A stretch of DNA of 64,000 nucleotides from DASUPK01 sp963801055 (GTDB lineage Bacteria > Actinomycetota > Thermoleophilia > Solirubrobacterales > 70-9). A program made the position numbers and the translations under genes. Within the stretch, counting starts at the first letter, position 1. Each line of letters begins with the position of its first letter. This document shows, piece after piece, positions 25,416 to 33,258 of the stretch. The notes under the pieces are model-generated. The model did not search any database. It was given only the letters and a program-made list of their open reading frames with translations, and was not told the origin of the DNA. Where the stretch lies: NCBI GenBank assembly GCA_963801055.1, contig CAWDDE010000001.1, forward strand, positions 62,001 through 126,000, read 5' to 3'.

Positions 25416-26141
25416 GTGGCATCCGAGTTGACCAGGAATGGCGAGGTGATCGGCTACCGCCGAGACGACCTCGAGATCAACCCGCCATACCTCTATCCGG
25501 ACTACGTCTCGACCCAGACCCGCGCGCCGAAGCGGCCCCTGGTGCCGATGCCGCACACGCTCTCCGAGATAACCGGGCCCGTGTACGACCACGAGCGGAT
25601 CGGGGAGCTCGACCACGACCTGACCCGCCAGCACGAGGGGGAGCCGATCGGCGAGCGAATCATCGTCCACGGCCACCTGCTCGATCAGGATGGCAAGCCG
25701 ATCCGGAACTCACTGATCGAGATCTGGCAGGCGAATGCCGGCGGACGATACCGCCATCAGGGCGACCAGCACCCATCTCCGCTGGACCCGAACTTCAGCG
25801 GCGGCGGCCGCACGATGACGGACGATGATGGCCACTATGAGTTCATCACGATCAAGCCGGGTGCTTATCCGTGGCAGAACAACCCGAACGCGTGGCGTTC
25901 GCGGCACATCCACTTCTCCCTCTTCGGCCCCGCCTTCGCCACCCGTCTCGTCACACAGATGTTCTTCCCCGGCGACCCGCTCTTCTTCCAGGACCCGATC
26001 TTCAACTCCGTCCGCGATCCCGAGGCTCGCGAGCGGATGATCTGCAGCTACGACCATGATCGAACCGTGGAGGAGTGGGCGCTCGGGTATCGCTACGACA
26101 TCGTCCTGCGGGGCCGTGAGGCGACGCCAATGGAGGACTGA
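25416..26141 (+). CDS. pcaH: protocatechuate 3,4-dioxygenase, beta subunit
   Basis: PcaH carries the non-haem Fe(III) centre that cleaves protocatechuate between the two hydroxyls. All four iron ligands are visible: Tyr in NAGGRYRHQ, Tyr in KPGAYPWQNN, and two His in RSRHIHFSLFG. I prefer GTG 25416 because AAGGAGGAGGAG (25398-25409) lies 6 bases before it and the 241-residue product matches the family length. The GTG at 25362, which overlaps the pcaJ stop, would add 18 residues without homology. It is followed 4 bases later by pcaG. Confidence 0.93.
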   Translation: MASELTRNGEVIGYRRDDLEINPPYLYPDYVSTQTRAPKRPLVPMPHTLSEITGPVYDHERIGELDHDLTRQHEGEPIGERIIVHGHLLDQDGKPIRNSLIEIWQANAGGRYRHQGDQHPSPLDPNFSGGGRTMTDDDGHYEFITIKPGAYPWQNNPNAWRSRHIHFSLFGPAFATRLVTQMFFPGDPLFFQDPIFNSVRDPEARERMICSYDHDRTVEEWALGYRYDIVLRGREATPMED

Positions 26142-26145
26142 GCCG

Positions 26146-26709
26146 GTGCCCGCGCCGACGCCTTCCCAGACAATCGGTCCATTCCTCCACATCGAGCTGC
26201 CCTACGACGGGGAGGCGCGACTGGTGGAGCCCAACCATTCGGGCGCGATCCGATTGCTGGGCACGATCACCGACGCGGAAGGCGACCCGGTTAACGACGC
26301 ACTCGTCGAGATCTGGCAGGCCAACGCGGAGGGCCGCTACGCCCACCCCGAGGACCACCGAGAGGACGTCCCTCTGGAGACCGGCTTCACAGGCTTCGGC
26401 CGGTGTGCCACCGATCACGAGGGGCGCTTCGAGTTCCTCACGGTCAAGCCCGGCGCGGTTCCAGGGCCGGACGGCCAGCTCCAGGCGCCCCACATCGACG
26501 TCTCGGTTTTCGCCCGGGGGCTGTTGAATCGCCTGGTGACTCGGATCTACTTCCCGGACGAGGCCGAGGCCAACGCCGTGGACCCAGTCCTCTCCCTGAT
26601 TGAGGACGACGCCCAGCGGAAGACCCTCGTCGCGCGCCAGGACGACGGGGCGCTCCGCTTCGACATCCGGCTGCAGGGCGAGGGCGAAACCACCTTCTTC
26701 GTCGTCTAG
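26146..26709 (+). CDS. pcaG: protocatechuate 3,4-dioxygenase, alpha subunit
   Basis: The 187-residue alpha subunit starts at GTG 26146 with TGGAGG 9 bases upstream. It has the family opening TPSQTIGPFLHIELPY, a second core strand region VEIWQANAEGRYAHPED and APHIDVSVFARGLLNRLVTR. The His-x-His iron pair of the beta subunit is changed here (HIDV), as expected for the non-catalytic alpha chain. Together with PcaH it converts protocatechuate to 3-carboxy-cis,cis-muconate. Confidence 0.92.
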   Translation: MPAPTPSQTIGPFLHIELPYDGEARLVEPNHSGAIRLLGTITDAEGDPVNDALVEIWQANAEGRYAHPEDHREDVPLETGFTGFGRCATDHEGRFEFLTVKPGAVPGPDGQLQAPHIDVSVFARGLLNRLVTRIYFPDEAEANAVDPVLSLIEDDAQRKTLVARQDDGALRFDIRLQGEGETTFFVV

Positions 26710-26718
26710 AAAGGTCCC

Positions 26719-28050
26719 ATGCCCAGCGACCCCTTCAGCGGGCTCTTCGTCCCCGAGCCCATCCGCGGGGCGACCTCCGAGCTCGCCTGGCTCCAGGCGA
26801 TGCTGGACGCCGAGGTCGCCCTGGCGGGGGCGGAGGCCGAGGCCGGGATCATCCCGAGCGAGGCCGCGGCAGCGATCGCGGGCGCCTGCGACGCCGATGC
26901 CTTCGACCCCGAGGCGATCGCGCGGGACGGCCAGGCGAGCGGGAATCCAGTCGTGCCGCTTGTCGCGGCGCTGCGGGATCGGCTCGATGACGACGCCGCT
27001 GGCTTTGTGCACCGGGGGGCCACCAGCCAGGACGTGATGGACACGGCGGCGATGCTGGTCGCGAGCCGGGTGCTCAGCCTGATCCAGGCGGAGCTGGAGG
27101 GGGTCGCCGCGCACTGCGCCGCGCTCGCCGACGAGCACCGCGGCACCGTGATGGCGGCGCGGACGCTGCTCCAGCAGGCGCTGCCGACCACTTTCGGCCT
27201 CAAGGCCGCGGGCTGGCTCGACGCCGTCGTCGGCGCTCGGGAGCGGCTCGCGGCGCTCTCGCTCGCGGTCCAGCTCGGCGGCGCGGCCGGGACCCTGGGC
27301 GCCCTCGGCTCCGACGGCGAACGCGTGGCCGGGCTGATGGCGAAGCGGCTCGAGCTCGAGGAGCCCGCGGTCCCCTGGCACACCGCCCGGCTGCGGGTCG
27401 CCGACCTGGGGGCCGCCCTCGCGCTGACCGCCGGGGTGCTGGAGAAGATCGCGCTCGATCTGGTGCTCCTCTCGCAGACCGAGGTCGGCGAGGTGGCCGA
27501 ACCCTCCGGCGGCGGCCGGGGAGAGTCCTCGACGCTTCCCCACAAGCGCAATCCGGTCGGCTCCGTTGTGGCGATCGCCTGCGCACGGCAGGTTCGAGGA
27601 GTCGCCGGGGTGCTGCTCGCCGCGATGGCGCAGGAGCACGAACGCGCCGCCGGCGCCTGGCAATCGGAATGGGGGCCGCTCACCGAGGCTCTCTCCCTGA
27701 CAGGCGGGGCCGCCTCCGCACTGCGCGAGGCGCTGGACGGACTCGAGGTGAGGCCTGAGCGGATGCGCGAGAACCTGGACGCCACCGGTGGCGTGCTGAT
27801 GGCCGAGAGCGTGGTGACCGCGCTCGCGGGCCGGATCGGGCAGCGGCGGGCCCGCGAGCTGGTCGACGCGGCCTCCGCCCGGTCGATCGATTCCGGCAAC
27901 CACTTTCGTGACGAGCTGATCGCGGACGAGGGCGTCGGCGCCGAGCTCTCGGGGGAGGAGATCGAACGGGCGCTCGACCCCGCCGCCTACCTCGGCTCGA
28001 CCGATGCCTTCATCGATCGCGCCCTGTCACGCTACCGGGAGGGATCGTGA
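26719..28050 (+). CDS. pcaB: 3-carboxy-cis,cis-muconate cycloisomerase
   Basis: This 443-residue protein is a fumarase/aspartase superfamily member. It has VHRGATSQDVMDTA near residue 95 and the superfamily signature SSTLPHKRNPVGS near 270, which carries the catalytic serine loop. It cyclises carboxymuconate to 4-carboxymuconolactone. The ATG is 9 bases after the pcaG stop. The gene overlaps pcaD. Confidence 0.92.
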   Translation: MPSDPFSGLFVPEPIRGATSELAWLQAMLDAEVALAGAEAEAGIIPSEAAAAIAGACDADAFDPEAIARDGQASGNPVVPLVAALRDRLDDDAAGFVHRGATSQDVMDTAAMLVASRVLSLIQAELEGVAAHCAALADEHRGTVMAARTLLQQALPTTFGLKAAGWLDAVVGARERLAALSLAVQLGGAAGTLGALGSDGERVAGLMAKRLELEEPAVPWHTARLRVADLGAALALTAGVLEKIALDLVLLSQTEVGEVAEPSGGGRGESSTLPHKRNPVGSVVAIACARQVRGVAGVLLAAMAQEHERAAGAWQSEWGPLTEALSLTGGAASALREALDGLEVRPERMRENLDATGGVLMAESVVTALAGRIGQRRARELVDAASARSIDSGNHFRDELIADEGVGAELSGEEIERALDPAAYLGSTDAFIDRALSRYREGS

Positions 28051-28823
28051 GCGTCGACGTTCATCACACCCTGGAGGGCCCCGAGGACGCGCCGGTACTC
28101 GCCTTCTCCAACTCGCTCGGCACCACCGGTCTGATGTGGGACGCGCAGGCGGCGGCCCTCTCCGACCGCTTCCGCGTGCTCCGCTACGGCGCCCGCGGCC
28201 ATGGCGGCACCCCGGCGCCGCCCGGCCCCTACACCGTCGCGGAACTGGCGGGCGACCTGCTGGCGCTGCTCGACAGGCTCGAGCTGGAGCGCGTCTCCTT
28301 CTGCGGTCTCTCGATCGGAGGGATGACCGGCATGTGGCTCGGCGTGAACGCCCCGGAGCGCATCGACCGGCTGGCGATCTGCTGCACCGGGATGCAGCTG
28401 CCGACCGCCGAGATGTGGAGCGAGCGCGCGGCGCTGGTTCGCCGGGAGGGAATGGAGTCGGTCGTCGAGGCGACCATTGAGCGCTGGTTCACGCCGAGCT
28501 TCCCCGAGCGGAGCCCCGAGGTGGTGGGAAGGATCCGCGAGATCTTCCTGACCACGGACCCCGAGGGCTACGCCGGCTGCTGCGAGGCGCTCGCCGAGTT
28601 CGACATGCGCGGCCAGCTCGATGCGATCTCCGCCCCGACCCTGGTGATCGCCGGGGAGGACGACCCCGTCGGCACTCCGGAGCGCGCCGCCGCGATCGCC
28701 GAGGAGATACGGAACGCGCGCGTCGTGATCCTGCCCGAGGCGCGCCACCTCGCGGCGGTCGAGCAGGCGGACGCGGTGACGCGGGAGCTGGAGCAGCACC
28801 TAGCGGTCGAGGTCCCCAAATGA
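28047..28823 (+). CDS. pcaD: 3-oxoadipate enol-lactonase
   Basis: This 258-residue alpha/beta-hydrolase has the nucleophile elbow FCGLSIGGMTGMW near residue 92, the acid in IAGEDDPVGTPE near 207 and the histidine in EARHLAAVEQAD near 235. It hydrolyses 3-oxoadipate enol-lactone to 3-oxoadipate. The GTG start overlaps the pcaB stop. PcaD and PcaC are separate polypeptides here, unlike the fused PcaL of several actinobacteria such as Rhodococcus. Confidence 0.9.
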   Translation: MSVDVHHTLEGPEDAPVLAFSNSLGTTGLMWDAQAAALSDRFRVLRYGARGHGGTPAPPGPYTVAELAGDLLALLDRLELERVSFCGLSIGGMTGMWLGVNAPERIDRLAICCTGMQLPTAEMWSERAALVRREGMESVVEATIERWFTPSFPERSPEVVGRIREIFLTTDPEGYAGCCEALAEFDMRGQLDAISAPTLVIAGEDDPVGTPERAAAIAEEIRNARVVILPEARHLAAVEQADAVTRELEQHLAVEVPK

Positions 28824-29197
28824 CCGACCAGCACGACCGCGGCATGGAGGTCCGGCGCGAGGTGCTCGGCGACGAGCACGTCGACAACGCGATCGCCAAG
28901 ACGACGGACTTCACGCGCGACTTCCAGGACCTGATCACGCGCAACGCCTGGGGGGAGATCTGGACCAGGCCCGGCCTCGACCGGCGCATGCGCAGCGCCA
29001 TCACGATGACCGCTCTGATCGCCCTCGGCCACTTCGAGGAGCTCGCGATGCACGTGCGGGCCGCTCGGCGCAACGGCCTCAGCGACGACGAGATCAAGGA
29101 GGTCCTGCTGCAGTCGGCTGTCTACTGCGGTGTTCCCGCGGCGAACCGCGCCTTCGCGATCGCGGACCGGGTGCTCCAGGAGGAAGTCGGGCAGTGA
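28820..29197 (+). CDS. pcaC: 4-carboxymuconolactone decarboxylase
   Basis: This 125-residue protein is a small all-helical CMD-family enzyme. It has the motifs VRREVLGDEHVDNA, RNAWGEIWTRPGLDRRMRS, LGHFEELAMHVRAA and VLLQSAVYCGVPAAN. It decarboxylates 4-carboxymuconolactone to the enol-lactone used by PcaD. The ATG overlaps the pcaD stop by 4 bases. It is the last gene of the recognisable ortho-cleavage set, but the overlapping run continues into the dehydrogenase that follows. Confidence 0.92.
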   Translation: MTDQHDRGMEVRREVLGDEHVDNAIAKTTDFTRDFQDLITRNAWGEIWTRPGLDRRMRSAITMTALIALGHFEELAMHVRAARRNGLSDDEIKEVLLQSAVYCGVPAANRAFAIADRVLQEEVGQ

Positions 29198-29982
29198 GCC
29201 TCGCGGTCGGGATGATCGGGCTAGGCGAGGCCGGCGCCGCGATCGCCGCGGACCTCGTCTCGGCCGGCGCTACCGTCCGCGGCTGGGACCCGGTCGCCTC
29301 CGCTCCCGAGGGCGTTGATGGGGCGCAGGACGCGGAGCGCGCCGCCATCGGAGCCGACCTCGTCCTCAGTGCGAACTCCGCGGCGGCCGCGCTGGACGCG
29401 GCGCGCTCCGCCGCCCCGGCCCTGCGCGAGGGCCAGGTCTTCGCGGATCTCAACACGGCTGCCCCGGCCCTGAAGAGGGAACTGGCCGACCTGATCGGGG
29501 AGAGCGGGGCCGCCTTCGCCGACGTCGCCCTGATGCGCCCGGTCCCCGGCAATGGACTGGCGACCCCGACGCTGGTCTCCGGTAGCGGGGCGGAGCGATT
29601 CGCCGCGGCGCTCGGCCCGCTCGGCATGCCGGTCGCGGTGGTCGGCGCTCAGCCCGGCGACGCTGCCGCGCGCAAGCTCGCCCGCAGCGTCTTCGCCAAG
29701 GGCCTGGCGGCAGCGATCGGTGAGTCGCTCGCGGTGGCCGAGCAGCTCGGCTTCGAGGAGTGGCTCTACGCCGACCTCGCGCGCACCCTGGAGAACGCGG
29801 ACGCAACGCTCCTGCAACGGCTGATCGACGGCAGCCGGGTCCACGCGGAGCGCCGTGTGGAGGAGATGTCTGCGGCCGCCGAGATGCTCGAGGATGCGGG
29901 GGTCGAGCCGCGGATCGCCTCGGCGAGCGAGGCCTGGCTCCGCTCTCTCGCTCGCGAGTCAGAAGCGGGGGCACCGCGATGA
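29194..29982 (+). CDS. 6-phosphogluconate-dehydrogenase-like NAD(P) oxidoreductase (DUF1932 type)
   Basis: The 262-residue product has an N-terminal dinucleotide fold with VGMIGLGEAGAAIAADLVSA and the beta-hydroxyacid dehydrogenase pattern FADLNTAAPALKRELA. A helical domain follows with RKLARSVFAKGLAAAIGES, where the Lys may be the conserved catalytic residue, and a C-terminal part like DUF1932. It is overlapped by pcaC and by the extradiol dioxygenase gene. In the protocatechuate 4,5-cleavage pathway a dehydrogenase (LigC) oxidises the ring-opened hemiacetal. This gene could fill that step with a different protein family, which is an inference from gene order. Confidence 0.75.
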   Translation: MSLAVGMIGLGEAGAAIAADLVSAGATVRGWDPVASAPEGVDGAQDAERAAIGADLVLSANSAAAALDAARSAAPALREGQVFADLNTAAPALKRELADLIGESGAAFADVALMRPVPGNGLATPTLVSGSGAERFAAALGPLGMPVAVVGAQPGDAAARKLARSVFAKGLAAAIGESLAVAEQLGFEEWLYADLARTLENADATLLQRLIDGSRVHAERRVEEMSAAAEMLEDAGVEPRIASASEAWLRSLARESEAGAPR

Positions 29983-30941
29983 GCAAGCCACTCGGCGACC
30001 TCGCCCACATCGGCCACGCCGAGCTGCTCACGCCGGAGCCCGAGAGCTCGCTGGAGTTCTTCACCCAGGTTCTCGGCATGGAGGAGGAGGCCCGCGAGGG
30101 ACAGTCCGTCTACCTGCGCGGCTGGGGCGACTACCAGCGCTATTGCCTAAAGCTGACCGATTCGCCCCAGGCGGGCCTCGGCCACCTGGCGATCCGTGCC
30201 TGGAGTGAGGAGGCTCTGCAGAGCCGCGCCGGCGCGATCGAGGCCGCGGGACGCGGGGTCGGCTGGATCGACGGCGACGTGGGGCACGGCCCCGCCTACC
30301 GCTTCACCGATCCCGACGGGCACCCGATGGAGATCTACTACGAGGCCGAGCGCTATTCGCCACCCGAGCACCTGCGCCCCTCACTCAAAAACCAGCCGCA
30401 GCGCTACACCGGCCGGGGCGCCTCGATCAAGCGCCTCGATCACGTCAACCTGCTGGCCGAGGACGTGCGGGCGAACCGCGACTTCGCGGAGCAGGTCCTG
30501 GGATACCGCCTCTACGAGCGGATCCAGCTAGACGACGGCAGCGAGTCGGGGGCCTGGATGAGCCTCTCGATCGCGGCCCACGAGCTGATCTACGTCCGGG
30601 ACGCCTACGGCGCCCGCGGCCGGCTGCACCACCTCGCCTTCTGGGTCGACACCCGCGAGGAGGTCCTCCGGGCCGCCGACCTCTTCCTCGACACCGACAT
30701 CCACATCGAGGCGGCGCCGTCCAAGCACGCCGTCGCCCAGGGCTTCTTCCTCTACGGCTTCGAGCCGGGCGGCAACCGGGTCGAGGTGACCACCGGCGGC
30801 TATTTCGTCTTCGACCCCGACCCGGAGGCGACGGTCTGGACCGAGGCGGAGCGCGCCAAGGGCCAGGCCTGGGGCGTGAAGACCGTCGAGAGCTTCCACA
30901 CCTACGGCACCCCGGTGGTGGAGGAGCCGGCGAAGACGTGA
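29979..30941 (+). CDS. extradiol ring-cleavage dioxygenase (catechol 2,3-dioxygenase type, VOC fold)
   Basis: The start is ATG 29979, overlapping the previous stop, and gives 320 residues. It has two VOC modules. The second holds the iron(II) ligands expected of type I extradiol enzymes: His in RLDHVNLL near residue 150, His in LHHLAFWVD near 212 and Glu in GNRVEVTTGGY near 262. It cleaves next to a catechol-type hydroxyl pair. Its presence beside a complete intradiol pca set is notable. Its position before hydratase- and aldolase-like genes suggests a carboxylated catechol such as protocatechuate or gallate as substrate, but catechol itself cannot be excluded. Confidence 0.88.
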   Translation: MSKPLGDLAHIGHAELLTPEPESSLEFFTQVLGMEEEAREGQSVYLRGWGDYQRYCLKLTDSPQAGLGHLAIRAWSEEALQSRAGAIEAAGRGVGWIDGDVGHGPAYRFTDPDGHPMEIYYEAERYSPPEHLRPSLKNQPQRYTGRGASIKRLDHVNLLAEDVRANRDFAEQVLGYRLYERIQLDDGSESGAWMSLSIAAHELIYVRDAYGARGRLHHLAFWVDTREEVLRAADLFLDTDIHIEAAPSKHAVAQGFFLYGFEPGGNRVEVTTGGYFVFDPDPEATVWTEAERAKGQAWGVKTVESFHTYGTPVVEEPAKT

Positions 30942-31876
30942 GCATCACCGGCCAGGCGACCGAGGCTCCGTCGGATGCGGCGCGCGACCTGGTCCGCGGC
31001 GCCTACGACCTGCACGTCCACATCTGGCCCGACGTGGTCGAGCGCCGGATCGACGACATCGGTCTGGCCCGGCGCTTCGCCGAGCTGGGGCTCGCGGGCT
31101 TCGTGCTCAAGTCGCACTACAACTCCACCGCCGAGCGAGCCGCCGTGGTGCGGGAGGCGGTGCCCGGCGTCGAGGTGCTCGGGGCGATCGTCCTCAACCG
31201 GGCGGTCGGCGGGGTCAATCCCGTTGCGGTCGAGATCGCGGCGCGGGAGGGGGCCCGCAAGGTGTGGCTGCCGACGGTCGACTCCGAGAACGAGCGCGCG
31301 CATCTCGCCGCCGCGGGGCCCGACGCCAAGCTGCCGGTCTGGTCCAAGCTCGAGTTCGAGCTGCGCGAGAAGGGCATCGGCGCCGATCCGGTCCCGGTGC
31401 TCGACGCGGACGGCAAGATGCTCCCCGAGACGCGCGACGTGCTGGCACTCGCTGCCGAGCACGGGATGGTCCTCTCCACGGGCCACATCTCGGCAGCCGA
31501 CGCGCTCACCGTCGTCGACGCGGCTCTCGCGGAGGGCGTCGAGAACGTGGTCGTCACCCACCCCGACTATCCGGGTCAGGCGATCTCGATCGACGACCAG
31601 GTCGAGCTGGCCCGCAAGGGCGCGATGATCGAGCGCTGCTTCACGACGCCCTACACGGGCAAGTGCAGCTGGGAGCAGTGGCTCGATGGGACCCGTGCAG
31701 TCGGGCCGGAGCGCACCATCCTCTCCAGCGACCTCGGCCAGGTGAAGAACCCGCCGGTCGAGGACGGGCTGCCCCTGATGGCCGAAAAGCTGCTCGAGGC
31801 CGGCTTCAGCGAGGCCGAAGTGCGGACGATGGCGGTCGACAACACCCGGCTGTTGGCTGGGGCGGAAGCGCTGTGA
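30938..31876 (+). CDS. DUF6282-like putative metal-dependent hydrolase
   Basis: This 312-residue protein opens with YDLHVHIWPDVVERRIDD, a His-x-His metal motif as in amidohydrolase-type barrels, and matches my recollection of the DUF6282 family. Other candidate ligands are FVLKSHYNST, VLSTGHISAAD, VVTHPDYPG and LSSDLGQ. It starts with a GTGA overlap and is followed by another. Given its neighbours it could open a lactone such as 2-pyrone-4,6-dicarboxylate, a reaction done by the amidohydrolase LigI elsewhere. No function is established from sequence alone. Confidence 0.65.
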   Translation: MSITGQATEAPSDAARDLVRGAYDLHVHIWPDVVERRIDDIGLARRFAELGLAGFVLKSHYNSTAERAAVVREAVPGVEVLGAIVLNRAVGGVNPVAVEIAAREGARKVWLPTVDSENERAHLAAAGPDAKLPVWSKLEFELREKGIGADPVPVLDADGKMLPETRDVLALAAEHGMVLSTGHISAADALTVVDAALAEGVENVVVTHPDYPGQAISIDDQVELARKGAMIERCFTTPYTGKCSWEQWLDGTRAVGPERTILSSDLGQVKNPPVEDGLPLMAEKLLEAGFSEAEVRTMAVDNTRLLAGAEAL

Positions 31877-32583
31877 GCCAGGTCGTGGCGGTCGGCGCCC
31901 ACGCGGCGGACTTCGTCTGGCGCGCCGGCGGCGCGCTCGCCCTCGCCGCCGAGCGGGGCGGCACAGCCAGCGTGATCGCCCTCTCCTACGGCGAGAAGGG
32001 CGAGTCGGGCGAGCTCTGGAAGGAGGAGGGCCAGACGATCGAGAACGTGAAGAAGATCCGACACGCCGAGGCGGAGGCGGCGGCCAAGGCGCTCGGCGCC
32101 GACTTCCGCTGTCTCGACCTCGGCGACTATCCACTCGAGGTAGCCGGTGAGGGACTTGACCAACTGGTCGACGCGTTCCGCGAGCTCGCCCCCGACGTCC
32201 TTATCACCCACACCGATCGCGACCCCTTCAACCCCGACCACCCGATCGCCTTCCACGCGGTCGAGCGCGCCCGCGCGCTGGCCGCCGGCGCGGGCGTCGC
32301 CAGCGCCTTCCCGACGATCAAGCCGCCCCGATTCTTCCTTTTCGAGCCGCATCAGCCCGAGCTCTGCAACTTCACTCCGAGCGTCTTCCTCGACATCACG
32401 GCGGTGTTCGAGAAGAAGCTGGCGGCGATGGCCGAAATGCGCTCGCAGCAGTACCTGCAGACCTACTACGCCCAGCGCGCCGAGCAGCGCGGGAACCACG
32501 CGCGCCGGGTCTCGGGCAACGCCGAGATACGCCAGGCCGAGGCGTTCATGGGGGTGGTCCCAGAGGCGGTCGCCGAGCTGTGA
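31873..32583 (+). CDS. PIG-L/LmbE-family hydrolase, 4-oxalomesaconate hydratase (GalB)-like
   Basis: The start is GTG 31873, overlapping the previous stop, and gives 236 residues. The usual PIG-L zinc motif AHPDD is replaced by VGAHAADFVWRAGGALAL, a form I recall from the GalB group, zinc enzymes that hydrate 4-oxalomesaconate in gallate degradation. A second metal-site region is ITHTDRDPFNPDHPIAFHAV near residue 115. The following RraA/GalC-like aldolase gene supports this reading. An N-acetyl-sugar deacetylase role is less likely given the altered motif. Confidence 0.75.
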   Translation: MSQVVAVGAHAADFVWRAGGALALAAERGGTASVIALSYGEKGESGELWKEEGQTIENVKKIRHAEAEAAAKALGADFRCLDLGDYPLEVAGEGLDQLVDAFRELAPDVLITHTDRDPFNPDHPIAFHAVERARALAAGAGVASAFPTIKPPRFFLFEPHQPELCNFTPSVFLDITAVFEKKLAAMAEMRSQQYLQTYYAQRAEQRGNHARRVSGNAEIRQAEAFMGVVPEAVAEL

Positions 32584-33203
32584 GCGAGCCGTACGACGAG
32601 CTGGCCCGGCTCGGGACGGCGACGGTGTTCGAAGCGTCAGGCCGAGAGGGCCTGATCGACCTGGACCTGCACCAGGTGATCCCCGGCTCGCGTGCCGCCG
32701 GCCCCGCCCGGACGGTCCGCTGCGCGCAGGGCGACATCCTGATGGTCCACGCGGCGATGGACCGCCTCGACGCCGGCGACGTCCTGGTGCTCACCATGCC
32801 CGAGCCGGAGCCGGTCGCCCTGCTCGGCGAGCTGCTCGCCACCCAGGCCAAGGTCAAGGGAGCGGCCGCCGTGCTGGTCGACGCCGCCGTCCGCGACACC
32901 GAGGACCTCCGCGAGCTCGGCCTGCCTGTCTGGACACGCTGGATCCGAGTCCACGGCGCCAACCGCACTGAGGTCGGCGCGATCGACGAGCCGGTTGCGA
33001 TGGGCGGGGCGTCAATCGCGCCCGGCGATGCCGTGGTCCTCGACTCGGACGGGGCGGTGATCGTCGCACGGGAGCGGATCGGCGATGTCCTCACGGCCTC
33101 CCGGGACCGCGCGGAGAACGAGCGGGAGAAGCGGGAGCAGTTCCGTTCCGGGGTCCTCTCCTATGACCTCTACGACCTGCGGAGAAGGTTCGAAGACGAA
33201 TGA
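32580..33203 (+). CDS. RraA-family aldolase, 4-carboxy-4-hydroxy-2-oxoadipate aldolase-like
   Basis: This 207-residue protein belongs to the RraA/HMG-CHA aldolase family. It shows LGTATVFEASGREGLID, AGPARTVRCAQGD, and the core GELLATQAKVKGAAAVLVDAAVRDTEDL, where the Gly-Glu and Arg-Asp pairs bind the metal and substrate. These class II aldolases split 4-carboxy-4-hydroxy-2-oxoadipate into pyruvate and oxaloacetate. It overlaps the GalB-like gene by 4 bases and ends the run of overlapping genes. The start is GTG at 32580. Confidence 0.82.
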   Translation: MSEPYDELARLGTATVFEASGREGLIDLDLHQVIPGSRAAGPARTVRCAQGDILMVHAAMDRLDAGDVLVLTMPEPEPVALLGELLATQAKVKGAAAVLVDAAVRDTEDLRELGLPVWTRWIRVHGANRTEVGAIDEPVAMGGASIAPGDAVVLDSDGAVIVARERIGDVLTASRDRAENEREKREQFRSGVLSYDLYDLRRRFEDE

Positions 33204-33227
33204 GTCTGATAATTTGGCTTGAGTTAG

Positions 33228-33239
33228 CCGCCTAGGCGG
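33228..33239. promoter_or_regulatory. 12-bp perfect palindrome before the GMC gene
   Basis: CCGCCTAGGCGG is its own reverse complement and lies 19 bases before the GMC start in a 55-base gap. An AT-rich segment (GATAATTTGG at 33207-33216) precedes it. It could be an operator or the dyad of a weak terminator for the upstream operon. No T-run follows it, which favours an operator. Confidence 0.3.
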
Positions 33240-33258
33240 TGGAGGAGACGAGGAAAGA

